This document shows, piece by piece, positions 38,208-46,538 of a stretch of DNA of 64,000 bases. The DNA comes from Streptomyces syringium. GTDB taxonomy: Bacteria > Actinomycetota > Actinomycetes > Streptomycetales > Streptomycetaceae. The position numbers and the translations under genes were made by a program. Each line of letters opens with the position of its first letter. Position 1 is the stretch's first letter. The stretch is from the NCBI RefSeq assembly GCF_017876625.1, contig NZ_JAGIOH010000001.1, forward strand, positions 2,356,001 to 2,420,000. Reading direction: 5' to 3'. The notes under the pieces were generated by a model that was not told where the DNA came from, ran no database searches, and worked only from the letters and a program-made list of their open reading frames with translations.

Positions 38208-38780
38208 CTAGACGCTCTTTTGATCGGGCCTAACGTCGAGCAGCATCACGTCATGGAGGTCCGCGCCCTCCCACGGGCGCGCCTCGCCGATCTTGCGGTA
38301 TCCCCACGCCCGGTAGGCGGCCGACGCAGTCTTGCTGTCTGGGTGGACATTGAGCAGCACGCGCTCGGCCTCGACGCCGTCGAGCAGCGTCTCGTGCAGG
38401 CAGCGCGCGATGCCCTGCCGGCGCCACGACTCGCGCACAGCAAGTTCCATGAGGCCGAAGGTGTGGTGCCCGTCCTCGCGCCGCATCTCTTCGGGCACGG
38501 GTTCGGTCAGTTGGTCCCACCAGCCCGTGTTGGGCCCGAGGGGGTGGCCGTACGCCATGCCGACCGGCTCGCCGTCCTCGGCACAGGCCAGGGCGGCGCG
38601 GAAGGTGCCTTTGCGGGTCTGGGAGCGGAAGCGCCGGAAGGTGGCTGCCACATCGTCTGCGGTCTCGCTGTACGGCGGCTCGGCGAATGCCTCGGCGTAG
38701 ACCAGTCTGAACGCGTCCTCGGCCCGAGCGGCGGCAGGGCCGTCCATGCGCTCTACCGTGATGGCCCCTTGCTGCGTCAC
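38208..38780 (-). CDS. GNAT-family N-acetyltransferase
   Basis: A 190-residue acetyltransferase: FGLMELAVRESWRRQGIARC is the acetyl-CoA motif, then VLLNVHPDSKTASAAYRAWG and YRKIGEARPWEGADLHDVML. It starts at GTG 38780 with GAGGAGG upstream, overlapping the preceding truncated regulator. Its TAG stop (38208-38210) lies inside the IS target sequence GCCCTAGACG, so insertion may have trimmed or set the C-terminus. The substrate is unknown. Confidence 0.82.
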   Translation of the reverse strand: MTQQGAITVERMDGPAAARAEDAFRLVYAEAFAEPPYSETADDVAATFRRFRSQTRKGTFRAALACAEDGEPVGMAYGHPLGPNTGWWDQLTEPVPEEMRREDGHHTFGLMELAVRESWRRQGIARCLHETLLDGVEAERVLLNVHPDSKTASAAYRAWGYRKIGEARPWEGADLHDVMLLDVRPDQKSV

Positions 38781-39400
38781 GTCGTGCCTCCTCGGATGGT
38801 CCCGCGGATGCGCTCTCCGCACTCGCGGGCCGCGATGCTGTCGATGCCGGCCGCAGCTCGCTGGAACCCTCGGATCTTGCCCAGCAGCCGCGGAGAGGCG
38901 ATACCGCCGAACGCGTCGAGAGCAGCACCCATCTCCGCGCAAGCTTCGTCGACCTCCCCGGCGGCGAGCAACACGCCTGCGAGCTTCACGCGGTACGAGA
39001 CGCCGTTGCGAGCCAGGTCGCCGCCGATGCCGCGCACGGCGGCGCGCAGGAATGGCACGGCCTGTTTCGGCTGCTCGGCCCGCACGTACATGTCCGCTGT
39101 GGCGTAGTCGACCTCGAACGGGCCGACGAACTGAGCCCATTTCGGCACCTCGGCATCCGTGTCCGCGCGTCCCTGGTGACTGACGGCCCGACTCAGCGCG
39201 CGGCGCGCCCCGGACAAGTCTCCCGCGTGGGTCGCGACATTCGTATCCCGCAGCGCAATCACCAGGTGCACCGTGTGACCGGCGCCCGCGCGCGTGGCGA
39301 GCCGGTACGCGTTCTCGACCGCACTCGCCGCCTCCCACGCGCCCTCCAGGGCGTTCCTGCGCGGCCTCGCCACCGTGGCAATCACGCGATGACCACACAC
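38777..39400 (-). pseudogene. C-terminal remnant of an XRE/TPR regulator
   Basis: About 205 residues match the C-terminal half of helix-turn-helix/TPR regulators (LRDTNVATHAGDLSGARRAL; FVGPFEVDYATADMYVRAEQ; AGIDSIAARECGERIR). No helix-turn-helix is found upstream in any frame before the next gene, so the N-terminus is missing. Its stop overlaps the GNAT start (GTGA), so translation of this remnant may still couple to the acetyltransferase. Confidence 0.65.
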
Positions 39401-39431
39401 GCACGCCGTCCTTCGGGGGGCGCCAGCCTTC

Positions 39432-39740
39432 TCACGCCTTTCCGTCGACGTGCTCCAGGAAGGTCACCTCGGTGCGGGAGACGAACTCCTCGCGCGCTTC
39501 GAGGAAGTGCTTGATGTGCGGCTGCTGTTCGTGCGCGTCGAACGCGGCGCGGTCCTCGTACAGCTCGTAGAAGATCCGCACCTCCGGCTCACCAGGTACG
39601 CGGTGGTTCATGTAGACGACGGTGCCCGGCTCGTGCCGCCGGATCCCTTCCAGGGTCCGTGACACCAGCTCGTCGAAAGCTTCCGCCGCGTCGGCGTCGC
39701 GCAGCGTGAAGCGCACGACAAGTCCAAAGCCCGAGGTCAT
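39432..39740 (-). CDS. ABM-family quinol monooxygenase-like protein
   Basis: A 102-residue dimeric alpha/beta-barrel (ABM) protein: GFGLVVRFTLRDADAAEAFD, HEPGTVVYMNHRVPGEPEVR and EQQPHIKHFLEAREEFVS are the typical elements. GGGGGAG lies six bases before ATG 39740. Members oxidise quinols or aromatic polyketides without cofactor, but many are uncharacterised. It stands alone between the regulator remnant and a Nudix gene. Confidence 0.8.
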   Translation of the reverse strand: MTSGFGLVVRFTLRDADAAEAFDELVSRTLEGIRRHEPGTVVYMNHRVPGEPEVRIFYELYEDRAAFDAHEQQPHIKHFLEAREEFVSRTEVTFLEHVDGKA

Positions 39741-39846
39741 GGGCACTCCCCCTTCGGTCGGGCCAAGAGTCCCAGATCACGACCGCCGGCGAGAGGCATT
39801 CCCCGGCTTCCGGTCGAGCCTGCACGGTTCTCGAAGGCATCAGCGC

Positions 39847-40293
39847 TCAGCCGGCACGCATCAGCCGTTGACCGTCGTGAATCCGCACGTGCGGGGTACC
39901 GCCGTCGACCAATGCGTCCAGAATCCGGACCGCGTAGGCCTCGGTCATCGCCGCACGCACCTCCTCCGCAGTCAGCCAGGAGACAGCCACGGACTCATCG
40001 GAGGTCCGCTCCGCACCGCCCACGGGCTTACAGCGGAAGACCAGAGCCACGATCCCGCGCGTCATGTTCTTGTAGACGCCCGTCAACCGTTCCACCTCGA
40101 CCTCGATGCCGGTCTCCTCCAGCACCTCCCGGCAGGCTCCCTCTTCGGGCGCCTCGTCGATCTCCAGCACTCCGCCCGGCAGCTCCCACCGCCCGTTGTC
40201 ACTGCGCCTGATCGCGAGGACCCGTCCGTCCTCGCGCACGACAGCTCCCGCCACCGAGACCGAGTGAAGCGGCATGGAATCGTGCCCGCTCAT
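39847..40293 (-). CDS. Nudix hydrolase
   Basis: A 148-residue Nudix enzyme with box GGVLEIDEAPEEGACREVLE followed by ETGI and the substrate strand VSVAGAVVREDGRVLAIRRS. It lies 12 bases downstream of another Nudix gene, and both follow an XRE-DUF5919-like regulator, forming a probable three-gene operon read leftward. The two enzymes are similar enough to be an old duplication. The substrate is unknown. Confidence 0.87.
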   Translation of the reverse strand: MSGHDSMPLHSVSVAGAVVREDGRVLAIRRSDNGRWELPGGVLEIDEAPEEGACREVLEETGIEVEVERLTGVYKNMTRGIVALVFRCKPVGGAERTSDESVAVSWLTAEEVRAAMTEAYAVRILDALVDGGTPHVRIHDGQRLMRAG

Positions 40294-40305
40294 CGCGTCC
40301 CCGCC

Positions 40306-40782
40306 CTATCGGATCGCGGGCATACGCCCGTGCCGCCAGTCGTCCACGCGCTTGCGCACACCGGCAACCATGGGCAGCGCATCCACTTCCTCCGGGTCGA
40401 ACCAGCGCACATCCGTGGACTCGTCCGACACCGCAAGGTTGCCCGTCTCCCCCGCGACCGGGCGGGCGAGGAAGCAAATGGAGAACTCCTGCCGTACTTC
40501 CCCGTCGTCGTAGGCGAATACGTGCCTGGGATTGCTGTACGTGCCCACGATGCCGGTCACTGTGACATTCAGGCCGGTTTCCTCTTTCGTCTCCCGTACG
40601 GCGCATTCGGGAAGGGACTCGCCAATACGCATGGCACCGCCGGGCAGTGCCCACATCCCGTTGTCGCTTCGACGCTGGAGCAGGACACGACCGCCGACAT
40701 CCACGACCACGGCCGAAGCCGCCGGGACGAGGCTGTTGGCGGCCGGGGCGTCGGGGTCGTCCTCGAAGTCACGCCTAACCAT
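40306..40782 (-). CDS. Nudix hydrolase
   Basis: A 158-residue Nudix enzyme with box GGAMRIGESLPECAVRETKE followed by ETGL, preceded by ASAVVVDVGGRVLLQRRSDN. The start ATG 40782 overlaps the 3' end of the regulator gene by eight bases, so expression is coupled to the regulator. It may remove an oxidised or signalling nucleotide sensed by that system. Confidence 0.87.
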   Translation of the reverse strand: MVRRDFEDDPDAPAANSLVPAASAVVVDVGGRVLLQRRSDNGMWALPGGAMRIGESLPECAVRETKEETGLNVTVTGIVGTYSNPRHVFAYDDGEVRQEFSICFLARPVAGETGNLAVSDESTDVRWFDPEEVDALPMVAGVRKRVDDWRHGRMPAIR

Positions 40783-41530
40783 GAGCGTCTCCCTGCCAGA
40801 CTGGGCTCCCGCTCTCCCACAACTCCGCTACGTGAGAGGCGAAACGGTCGAACAGCCCATCGTCCTGACGGCGCCGTAGGTGAAGCGTAGGGGCGTCATG
40901 GCCGACTCGATGGGTCAGCAAGGGGGTCACGATCATGTCGTCGTCGAAGCGGAAGACCGAGAGGTGGGCATGACCACCGCTGAATCTCGCTTCGATCCCC
41001 GGCTGGGCCTTGATCTTCTCCAGCTCGGCAAGGGTGACGCGGATGCGGGTGGACAGAGTCAGCGGCACCGCCTCGTCCCTCTCCCTTGCGCGCGTCAGGT
41101 CGCTGTCGGGATCGCCGACCAGGAAACGGATTCGACACCCCTGGGCGGCCTTCCGGCGTAGCGCCGTACCGAAGCGCGCCTGCTCAAGCCAGAGGAAGTA
41201 GTTGGTGTATCCGGCGAAGGTCAGATCCTCCGTGGCATTGGTGATCAGCGAACGCCACAGGGATGCCGGGCATCCGGACCGATAGGGGTAGACCGAGACG
41301 ATCTCCCGGTCCGGCCCGATCTTGACGGCCTTCCTCGCTGCCTCCGGCCAGAGCACCGCCTCATCCTCTCCGAGTGCCTCGCAAGCCGCCCACCGGTGCC
41401 GGGCGCGGGGTACACGTCCCGCTTGAGTGATCCACCTGCCCACTGTCTTGATGTCGACACCACACCGCTCGGCCAGCTGGTCGTCCGTCAACCGTGCATC
41501 GGCCATGGCTCGGCGCAGGGCTTCGTTCAC
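40775..41530 (-). CDS. XRE-like regulator with DUF5919-type C-terminal domain
   Basis: A 251-residue protein. The N-terminal helix-turn-helix is DDQLAERCGVDIKTVGRWIT in a ~70-residue domain. The C-terminal part (VYPYRSGCPASLWRSLITNA; RIRFLVGDPDSDLTRARERD; SGGHAHLSVFRFDDDMIVTP) resembles DUF5919, a phospholipase-D-like fold found in Streptomyces regulators. The start is GTG 41530. A 17-base-arm inverted repeat lies nine bases upstream. It precedes and overlaps two Nudix genes. Confidence 0.82.
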   Translation of the reverse strand: MNEALRRAMADARLTDDQLAERCGVDIKTVGRWITQAGRVPRARHRWAACEALGEDEAVLWPEAARKAVKIGPDREIVSVYPYRSGCPASLWRSLITNATEDLTFAGYTNYFLWLEQARFGTALRRKAAQGCRIRFLVGDPDSDLTRARERDEAVPLTLSTRIRVTLAELEKIKAQPGIEARFSGGHAHLSVFRFDDDMIVTPLLTHRVGHDAPTLHLRRRQDDGLFDRFASHVAELWESGSPVWQGDAHG

Positions 41531-41538
41531 GAGTACCC

Positions 41539-41595
41539 CCGGGGACGTTGGGAACACATCGCACGCTAAGGCTGCTGCGTTCCCAACGTCCCCGG
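41539..41595. promoter_or_regulatory. 17-bp-arm inverted repeat at the XRE/DUF5919 promoter
   Basis: CCGGGGACGTTGGGAAC is perfectly repeated in inverse at 41579-41595, with 23 bases between. It lies immediately upstream of the regulator's GTG and 44 bases before the divergent gene at 41639. It is a strong candidate for the regulator's operator over both promoters, or an mRNA hairpin. Confidence 0.65.
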
Positions 41596-41638
41596 AACGC
41601 GGTAGGAACGACCCCTTCGAGGCATGAAGGTAAGTGTC

Positions 41639-41890
41639 ATGTCCGACATTCAGCACGACACCCCGAGCTCCCCGGCACACCGACGTGCGTCACTCCCCTC
41701 ACCGACCGCCTACTCGGAGAGTCAGCTACGCGGTGACGCCTGTTGCTGGTGCCGTCTCCCAGAAGGAGGCCATGTGCCCGCCGGCCGCGTCGAGGTCACC
41801 GACTGGGCCGGGGTAGCCAGCACGTGGCACCTCAGAGCGTGCGCCGCCTGCGCTGCCAACTGGCAGATGCCGCGTACCGGCACACGGTGA
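41639..41890 (+). CDS. Small Cys-rich hypothetical protein
   Basis: An 83-residue protein at ATG 41639 after GAAGG. LRGDACCWCRLPEGGHVPAG and LRACAACAANWQ contain two CxxC pairs, suggesting a zinc site. It lies divergent from the XRE-DUF5919 regulator and shares its palindromic promoter region. I recognise similar unnamed Streptomyces proteins but no function. Confidence 0.6.
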   Translation: MSDIQHDTPSSPAHRRASLPSPTAYSESQLRGDACCWCRLPEGGHVPAGRVEVTDWAGVASTWHLRACAACAANWQMPRTGTR

Positions 41891-41903
41891 CCGGGCTCCG
41901 CCC

Positions 41904-42116
41904 ATGCCGTGCACGCACCCCGAAGACGAGTGGACCACAAGCGCCGGCATCGCCGCATGCGGCAGGTGCGGCACGCGGCGCTTCGTGGACTACCGGGCCC
42001 TCGGCCCCGCGATCGGTCTGCCCGAAGGCGCGCCTCGCGGGGCCGCGGGCACAGGCAGCGGCACACTGCGCCCAAGCGGTACAGCCGTCAGCCCGCCACC
42101 GCCTCGTACAGACTGA
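41904..42116 (+). CDS. Small DUF6255-like protein
   Basis: A 70-residue protein: CTHPEDEWTTSAGIAACGRC and GTRRFVDYRALG resemble DUF6255, named from natural-product clusters, from memory. The C-H/C-x-x-C arrangement could bind zinc. It lies 13 bases after the Cys-rich gene in the same direction and overlaps the 3' end of the convergent exporter gene by 29 bases, so its Pro-rich tail may be non-conserved. Confidence 0.55.
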   Translation: MPCTHPEDEWTTSAGIAACGRCGTRRFVDYRALGPAIGLPEGAPRGAAGTGSGTLRPSGTAVSPPPPRTD

Positions 42117-42669
42117 ACCCCGCCAACGCCAGCATCAGCACCGCCGCGATCCGTGTGATCAGAGCCAGCGGCACCCGCTTCATGAGGGTGCGGCCGCCCA
42201 CGATGCCGAGGCCCGCCACCGACCACAGGGCCAGGACCGCGCCCACGCCGACCGAGACGGGGTCGTCGTAGCGGGCCGCGAGGTTGGCGGTCATGATCTG
42301 GGTCAGGTCGCCGAACTCCGCGACCAGGATCAGCATGAAGCCCGCGCCGGAGACCTTCCAGAAGGACTGGTCGGCGGGCTTCTTGATCTCTTCCTCGCCG
42401 TCGTCCTTCTTCAGCAGCAGCATCGCCGCGCCCGCGAGGAAGAGCAGGCCGACGACGGCCTGGACGAGGCGGTGCGGCAGGAGGGTCAGGACGCTGCCCG
42501 CGGCGATGGCCAGGGCCACGTGGACGGCGAAGGCGGCGGCGACGCCGACGAAGACGTAGCTCGCGCGGTAGCGGGTGCCGAGCATCAGGCCGGCGAGAGC
42601 GGTCTTGTCCGGCAGCTCGGCCAGGAAGACGACCCCGAAGACCAGGGCGGCGACGGTGAAGCTGAACAC
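42088..42669 (-). CDS. TMEM165/GDT1 (UPF0016) family manganese/cation exporter
   Basis: A 193-residue membrane protein with six helices in two halves. The paired signature motifs are FLAELPDKTALAGL (Gly replaced by Pro in E-x-G-D-K/R-T) and LVAEFGDLTQIMTANLA. The family exports Mn2+ (MneA-type) or exchanges Ca2+/Mn2+ for protons. It starts at GTG 42669 after GAGGAAA. A manganese riboswitch lies directly upstream, supporting Mn2+ as substrate and induction by excess Mn2+. Confidence 0.9.
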   Translation of the reverse strand: MFSFTVAALVFGVVFLAELPDKTALAGLMLGTRYRASYVFVGVAAAFAVHVALAIAAGSVLTLLPHRLVQAVVGLLFLAGAAMLLLKKDDGEEEIKKPADQSFWKVSGAGFMLILVAEFGDLTQIMTANLAARYDDPVSVGVGAVLALWSVAGLGIVGGRTLMKRVPLALITRIAAVLMLALAGFSLYEAVAG

Positions 42670-42729
42670 AGGGTTTCCTCTGTCGGTGGGGCTGCGCGCA
42701 CCGAGGGACGGGGCCTGCGTGGGGATCAG

Positions 42730-42868
42730 GGGTCGCTTCGGCACGGCAGCGTCGTGGACACTGCGGCCGAAGGTCTCGCTGGCGGATGTGAAAACCTCCG
42801 CCTCCGGGCGCCGGCTGAGCGAACTCAGCAGTATGTCGACGGTCCGGCGAAGAGCTACTCCCCTTCTG
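42730..42868 (-). promoter_or_regulatory. yybP-ykoY manganese riboswitch
   Basis: Read on the minus strand, GGGGAGTAGC (42854-42863) opens the element and CGCCAGCGAGACCTTCGGCC ends the conserved core near 42765-42783. These are the two hallmark segments of the Mn2+-sensing class. A variable arm with GAGTTCGCTC lies between them. The boundaries are approximate. It should allow transcription of the GDT1-type exporter when Mn2+ is bound. Confidence 0.85.
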
Positions 42869-42874
42869 CTCCCT

Positions 42875-43666
42875 TCAGGGTACAGGTACCTCGGTGGGGG
42901 CACCCCGGTGCAGCAGGCCCCTGGCGATCAGTTCCAGGGTGAGGGCCACCGCCACCACCTGCACGGCCATCAGCGCGACCAGCACGAACAGCTGCACCGC
43001 GCCCGCCAGCAGCGGTGAGGCGCCGCCCAGCAGCATGCCCACGAAGGCGCCCGGCAGCGTGACGAGGCCCACGGTCCGGGTCTGGTCCAGGCCCGGCAGC
43101 AGAGCGTCCGAGGCGGCCGGGCGGGCGATCTCCAGCCGGGCCTCGCGGTCGAGGAAGCCGAGGGCCATGGCCGCCTCCACCTCGCCGTGCCGGGTGCGCA
43201 GCTCGTCCAGCGCGCGCCGGCCGGCGAGGACCGTCGCGGTCAGGCCGCCGCCGATGAGGATGCCGGTGACCGGGATCAGCGCGATACCGCGGTACGGCAC
43301 GAGCCCGGTCAGAAGCAGCGCGGCGACGACCGGCAGCACCGCGCCCCCGATCGGCACGGCCGCCCACCACCAGGTGCGATTGTCCGTGACGCGGCGGCCC
43401 GCCGTCCGGACGGCGACGGCGAACATGAGCAGCACGAAGCACAGCAGCAGCGGGGCCGCCCGGACCACCCAGCCGATCAGTGCGGAGACCGCCGCCAGTT
43501 GCACGGCGGCGCGCAGTCCCGCGACGGCGATCTGGCGGGCGTAGCCCCGGCCCCGGTCGCCGGTGAGGCGGGCGAGCGCGGCGACGGTGACGGCGGCGAC
43601 GAGCAGGGCCGCGAGGACCACCCCGAGGGTGGTGTCGACGGGCAGCAGGACTTCGGCGGCGAGCAC
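42875..43666 (-). CDS. FetB-like (UPF0014) ABC permease
   Basis: A 263-residue membrane protein with about seven helices. Conserved features are QIAVAGLRAAVQLAAVSALIGW, IPVTGILIGGGLTATVLAGRR, AMALGFLDREARLE and VTLPGAFVGMLLGGASPLLAGAVQ, which match the FetB/YbbM family linked to iron export and oxidative stress. The usual ATPase FetA is not adjacent. It ends just before the manganese riboswitch on the same strand, so it may be co-transcribed with, or read into, the Mn exporter. Confidence 0.82.
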   Translation of the reverse strand: MLAAEVLLPVDTTLGVVLAALLVAAVTVAALARLTGDRGRGYARQIAVAGLRAAVQLAAVSALIGWVVRAAPLLLCFVLLMFAVAVRTAGRRVTDNRTWWWAAVPIGGAVLPVVAALLLTGLVPYRGIALIPVTGILIGGGLTATVLAGRRALDELRTRHGEVEAAMALGFLDREARLEIARPAASDALLPGLDQTRTVGLVTLPGAFVGMLLGGASPLLAGAVQLFVLVALMAVQVVAVALTLELIARGLLHRGAPTEVPVP

Positions 43667-43880
43667 CCGGTCACCCTACGGTTGTTGAACATCCCTGCTG
43701 ACGCGCGCGGGTGGCGGCGTGTCAGCGAACCCGTCCGAGGGGTGGATCACGCTCCCGCCCCCTTGCTTTGACATGGTCGCGTCGCCACGCTGTTACCCGG
43801 CGACCACCCCTCGGTAATCCGTCGCCGCGATGCTGGCCGCGCCCCGACGGCCGACAACCCCCCACTTCAAGGGAGTTCCC

Positions 43881-44549
43881 ATGTCCGGTATACGCGTCAC
43901 CTCTGCTCCGCGCGGCGTCTACGCGCGTCGTGCGGCCGTCGGCGGCGGGCTCGCCGCCCTGGTCGGCACCATCGTCCTCAGCGGCCCGGCCGCCCACGCC
44001 GCGCCGCCCGCCCCGGCGGACGCCGCGACCGCCCGTACGTACCTGGGCGAGCTGACGGTCAAGAGCGAGGGCTCCATGGACGGCTACAGCCGGTCCAAGT
44101 TCCCGCACTGGAGCAGCCAGGGCGGCGCCTGCAACACCCGTGAGGTCGTCCTCAAGCGCGACGGCGAGGACGTCCAGCAGGACGGCAAGTGCGCCGCGGT
44201 GGAGGGCCGCTGGGTCTCGCCGTACGACGGCGCCACCTGGGAGGACGCCCAGGACATCGACATCGACCACATCGTGCCGCTGGCGCAGGCGTGGCGCTCG
44301 GGCGCCAACACGTGGACGACCGCGCAGCGGCAGGCGTTCGCCAACGACCTGACCCGCTCGCAGCTGATCGCCGTCACCGACCGGGTGAACCAGGCGAAGG
44401 GCGACAAGGACCCGGCGCAGTGGATGCCGCCGCTCGCGTCCTACGCCTGTACGTACAGCCAGATGTGGGTCACGGTGAAGCACCACTACAAGCTGACGGT
44501 CGACCCCGCCGAGAAGAACAAGCTGGCGGCCGTCCTCAAGGGCTGCTGA
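43881..44549 (+). CDS. Secreted HNH endonuclease (DUF1524 type)
   Basis: A 222-residue secreted nuclease. A signal peptide (AVGGGLAALVGTIVLSGPAAHA) leads to a domain with IDIDHIVPLAQAWRSGANTW, the DHxVP-type HNH/beta-beta-alpha metal motif. LIAVTDRVNQAKGDKDPAQW and the ending YKLTVDPAEKNKL are typical of actinobacterial extracellular DNases. AAGGGAG precedes ATG 43881. It probably degrades DNA outside the cell for phosphate or nucleotide scavenging; a PhoD-type phosphatase follows. Confidence 0.88.
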   Translation: MSGIRVTSAPRGVYARRAAVGGGLAALVGTIVLSGPAAHAAPPAPADAATARTYLGELTVKSEGSMDGYSRSKFPHWSSQGGACNTREVVLKRDGEDVQQDGKCAAVEGRWVSPYDGATWEDAQDIDIDHIVPLAQAWRSGANTWTTAQRQAFANDLTRSQLIAVTDRVNQAKGDKDPAQWMPPLASYACTYSQMWVTVKHHYKLTVDPAEKNKLAAVLKGC

Positions 44550-44635
44550 CCCGCGCGGACTTCACCCCGGAATGGGAAACTCCGTGCTCCCCTCCCTCGT
44601 TTCGTACCGTACGGAATGACGGAGGGGAGACCGGC

Positions 44636-46456
44636 ATGACGGCAGCCCTGCGCCTGGGCCCGCTGCTGCGGTACGTCGACTGGCAGAGCGGTACGAGCGC
44701 CACCGTGTGGGTCGAGAGCGACCGGAGTTGCGAGGCGGAGGTCCGCTGCGCCGACGGCGCGGGCGGCTCGGCGCGCACCTGGCAGGTCGCCGGGCACCAC
44801 TACGCCCTGGTGCCGGTCACCGGCCTCACCCCGGGCAGCGAGACGGCGTACGGCGTGTTCCTGGACGGTGAGCCGGTGTGGCCGCCCGCCGGGTCGCCCT
44901 TCCCCGACAGCACGATCCGCACGCCCGCGATCGGCGCCGGCGGCGGTGACGACACCGTGCGGGTCACCTTCGGGTCCTGCCGGTGGTCCGCGCCGCCCCC
45001 GGAGGCGGAAGGCGTCGGCGCGCGGGCCCGTCTGAAACCCTTCGGCCCGTTCGGACCGGACGCGCTCGACACCCTGGCGAGCGACATGGCGCGTGACATG
45101 GCCCGTGACATGGCGCGTACGGAAGCCGATGACGACCCCGGCGGTCACCGGCCCGATGTCCTCGTGCTGCTGGGTGACCAGGTCTACGCGGACAAGACCT
45201 CCGAGGCCACCCGGCGCTGGATCGCCGAGCGGCGCCCGCTCACCGAGCCGCCGTGGCACCAGGTCGCGGACTTCGAGGAGTACACCCGGCTCTACGACGA
45301 GTCCTGGCGCGACCCGGAGGTCCGCTGGCTGCTCTCCACCGTCCCGAGTCTGATGATCTTCGATGATCACGACGTCATAGACGACTGGAACACCAGCGAG
45401 GCCTGGCGGGACCGGATGCGGGCGACGCCGTGGTGGCGGGAGCGGGCGGTCAGCGGTCTGATGTCGTACTGGGTGTACCAGCACCTGGGCAACCTCTCCC
45501 CCGACGAGCTGGCCCGCGACGAGCTCTACAAGGCGGTCGGCTCCGCCCCGGACGGCACCGAGGCGCTGCGGGAGTTCGCCGCCCGCGTCGACGACGACCC
45601 GGCCGAGGCCCGCTGGAGCTATCGACGGGACTTCGGGCGCGTACGGCTGGTGATGGTCGACACCCGTACGACCCGGGTCCTCGGGGAGAGCGCGCGGGCG
45701 ATGCTCGCCCCCGCCGAGGCGGACTGGCTGCGCGGCGAGGTGCTGGCCGGCCACGGCTCGTACGACCACCTCCTCATCGGCTCGTCGCTGCCCTGGCTGC
45801 TGCCACCGGCGGTGCACGACGCCGAGGTGTGGAACGCGGCGCTGTGCGCCGGGGAGCGCGGTCCGCGCTGGGCGCGCGTGGCCGAGACCATGCGCCAGCG
45901 GGCGGATCTGGAGCACTGGGCGGCGTTCCCGGCGTCGTTCGCGGAGCTGACCGAGCTGATCACGACGGCGGGCAGCGGACCGGACGCGCCCGCGACGATC
46001 AGTGTGCTGGCCGGTGACGTCCACCACGCGTACGTCGCCGAGCCCGCCCTGCCGGACGCCGTCCGCAGCCGGGTCCTCCAGCTCACCTGCTCCCCGGTGC
46101 ACAACAACATCCACACCATCGTGCGGCTCGGCTTCCGCTTCGGCTGGAGCGGGCCGGGGCGGTGGCTGGGGCGGGCGCTGACGCGGCACGGGCGGGTGGG
46201 GCGGGCGCCGTTCGGCTGGGACAGGGTCGGCGGCGGTCCCTGGTTCGGCAATCAGCTGATGACGCTGACGCTGCGCGGCCGCGCCGCCCGGCTGCGGCTC
46301 GACCAGGCGCGCGCGGAGACCGATGACGCCGGGAAGCGGCTGGCCACGGTCCTGGACATGGAGGTCGACACGGCCACGGTCACTGACCCGGCCAAGGGCC
46401 CGGCCAAGGACGTGCACGAGGCCCCGGATACCAGGGCGCGCGTTCGAATGAAATAA
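44636..46456 (+). CDS. PhoD-type (alkaline phosphatase D family) phosphodiesterase/phosphatase
   Basis: A 606-residue metallophosphatase. Metal-binding motifs are VRVTFGSCRW, VLVLLGDQVYADK, MIFDDHDVIDDWN and SVLAGDVHHAYVAEP. The N-terminal ~90 residues form the fibronectin-like domain of the family (GLTPGSETAYGVFLDGEPV). No clear signal peptide is seen, so it may be cytoplasmic, unlike secreted PhoD. A threefold GACATGGCGCGT-like repeat encodes DMARDMARDMAR near 45086-45118. GGAGGGGAG precedes ATG 44636. Confidence 0.88.
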   Translation: MTAALRLGPLLRYVDWQSGTSATVWVESDRSCEAEVRCADGAGGSARTWQVAGHHYALVPVTGLTPGSETAYGVFLDGEPVWPPAGSPFPDSTIRTPAIGAGGGDDTVRVTFGSCRWSAPPPEAEGVGARARLKPFGPFGPDALDTLASDMARDMARDMARTEADDDPGGHRPDVLVLLGDQVYADKTSEATRRWIAERRPLTEPPWHQVADFEEYTRLYDESWRDPEVRWLLSTVPSLMIFDDHDVIDDWNTSEAWRDRMRATPWWRERAVSGLMSYWVYQHLGNLSPDELARDELYKAVGSAPDGTEALREFAARVDDDPAEARWSYRRDFGRVRLVMVDTRTTRVLGESARAMLAPAEADWLRGEVLAGHGSYDHLLIGSSLPWLLPPAVHDAEVWNAALCAGERGPRWARVAETMRQRADLEHWAAFPASFAELTELITTAGSGPDAPATISVLAGDVHHAYVAEPALPDAVRSRVLQLTCSPVHNNIHTIVRLGFRFGWSGPGRWLGRALTRHGRVGRAPFGWDRVGGGPWFGNQLMTLTLRGRAARLRLDQARAETDDAGKRLATVLDMEVDTATVTDPAKGPAKDVHEAPDTRARVRMK

Positions 46457-46465
46457 GAAACTTGA

Positions 46466-46498
46466 ACTTGCAAGTATCGTTAGGGGTACCTAACCTGG
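46466..46498. promoter_or_regulatory. Palindrome and possible iron box upstream of a DoxX gene
   Basis: ACTTGCAAGT (46466-46475) is a perfect 10-base palindrome of the size used by MarR/HxlR-type regulators. TTAGGGGTACCTAACCTGG (46480-46498) matches 12 of 19 positions of the DmdR/IdeR iron box, with both half-sites in register. Both lie 41-73 bases before the DoxX start. Confidence 0.45.
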
Positions 46499-46538
46499 AG
46501 CCCTCGTCCTTCCCGTCCCCGCCACGAGGAGCCCACCC

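Noticed and set aside
45086..45118. Threefold 12-bp repeat in the PhoD gene
   Set aside because: It is in frame and simply encodes DMAR repeats in a variable loop; no sign of a mobile or regulatory element.
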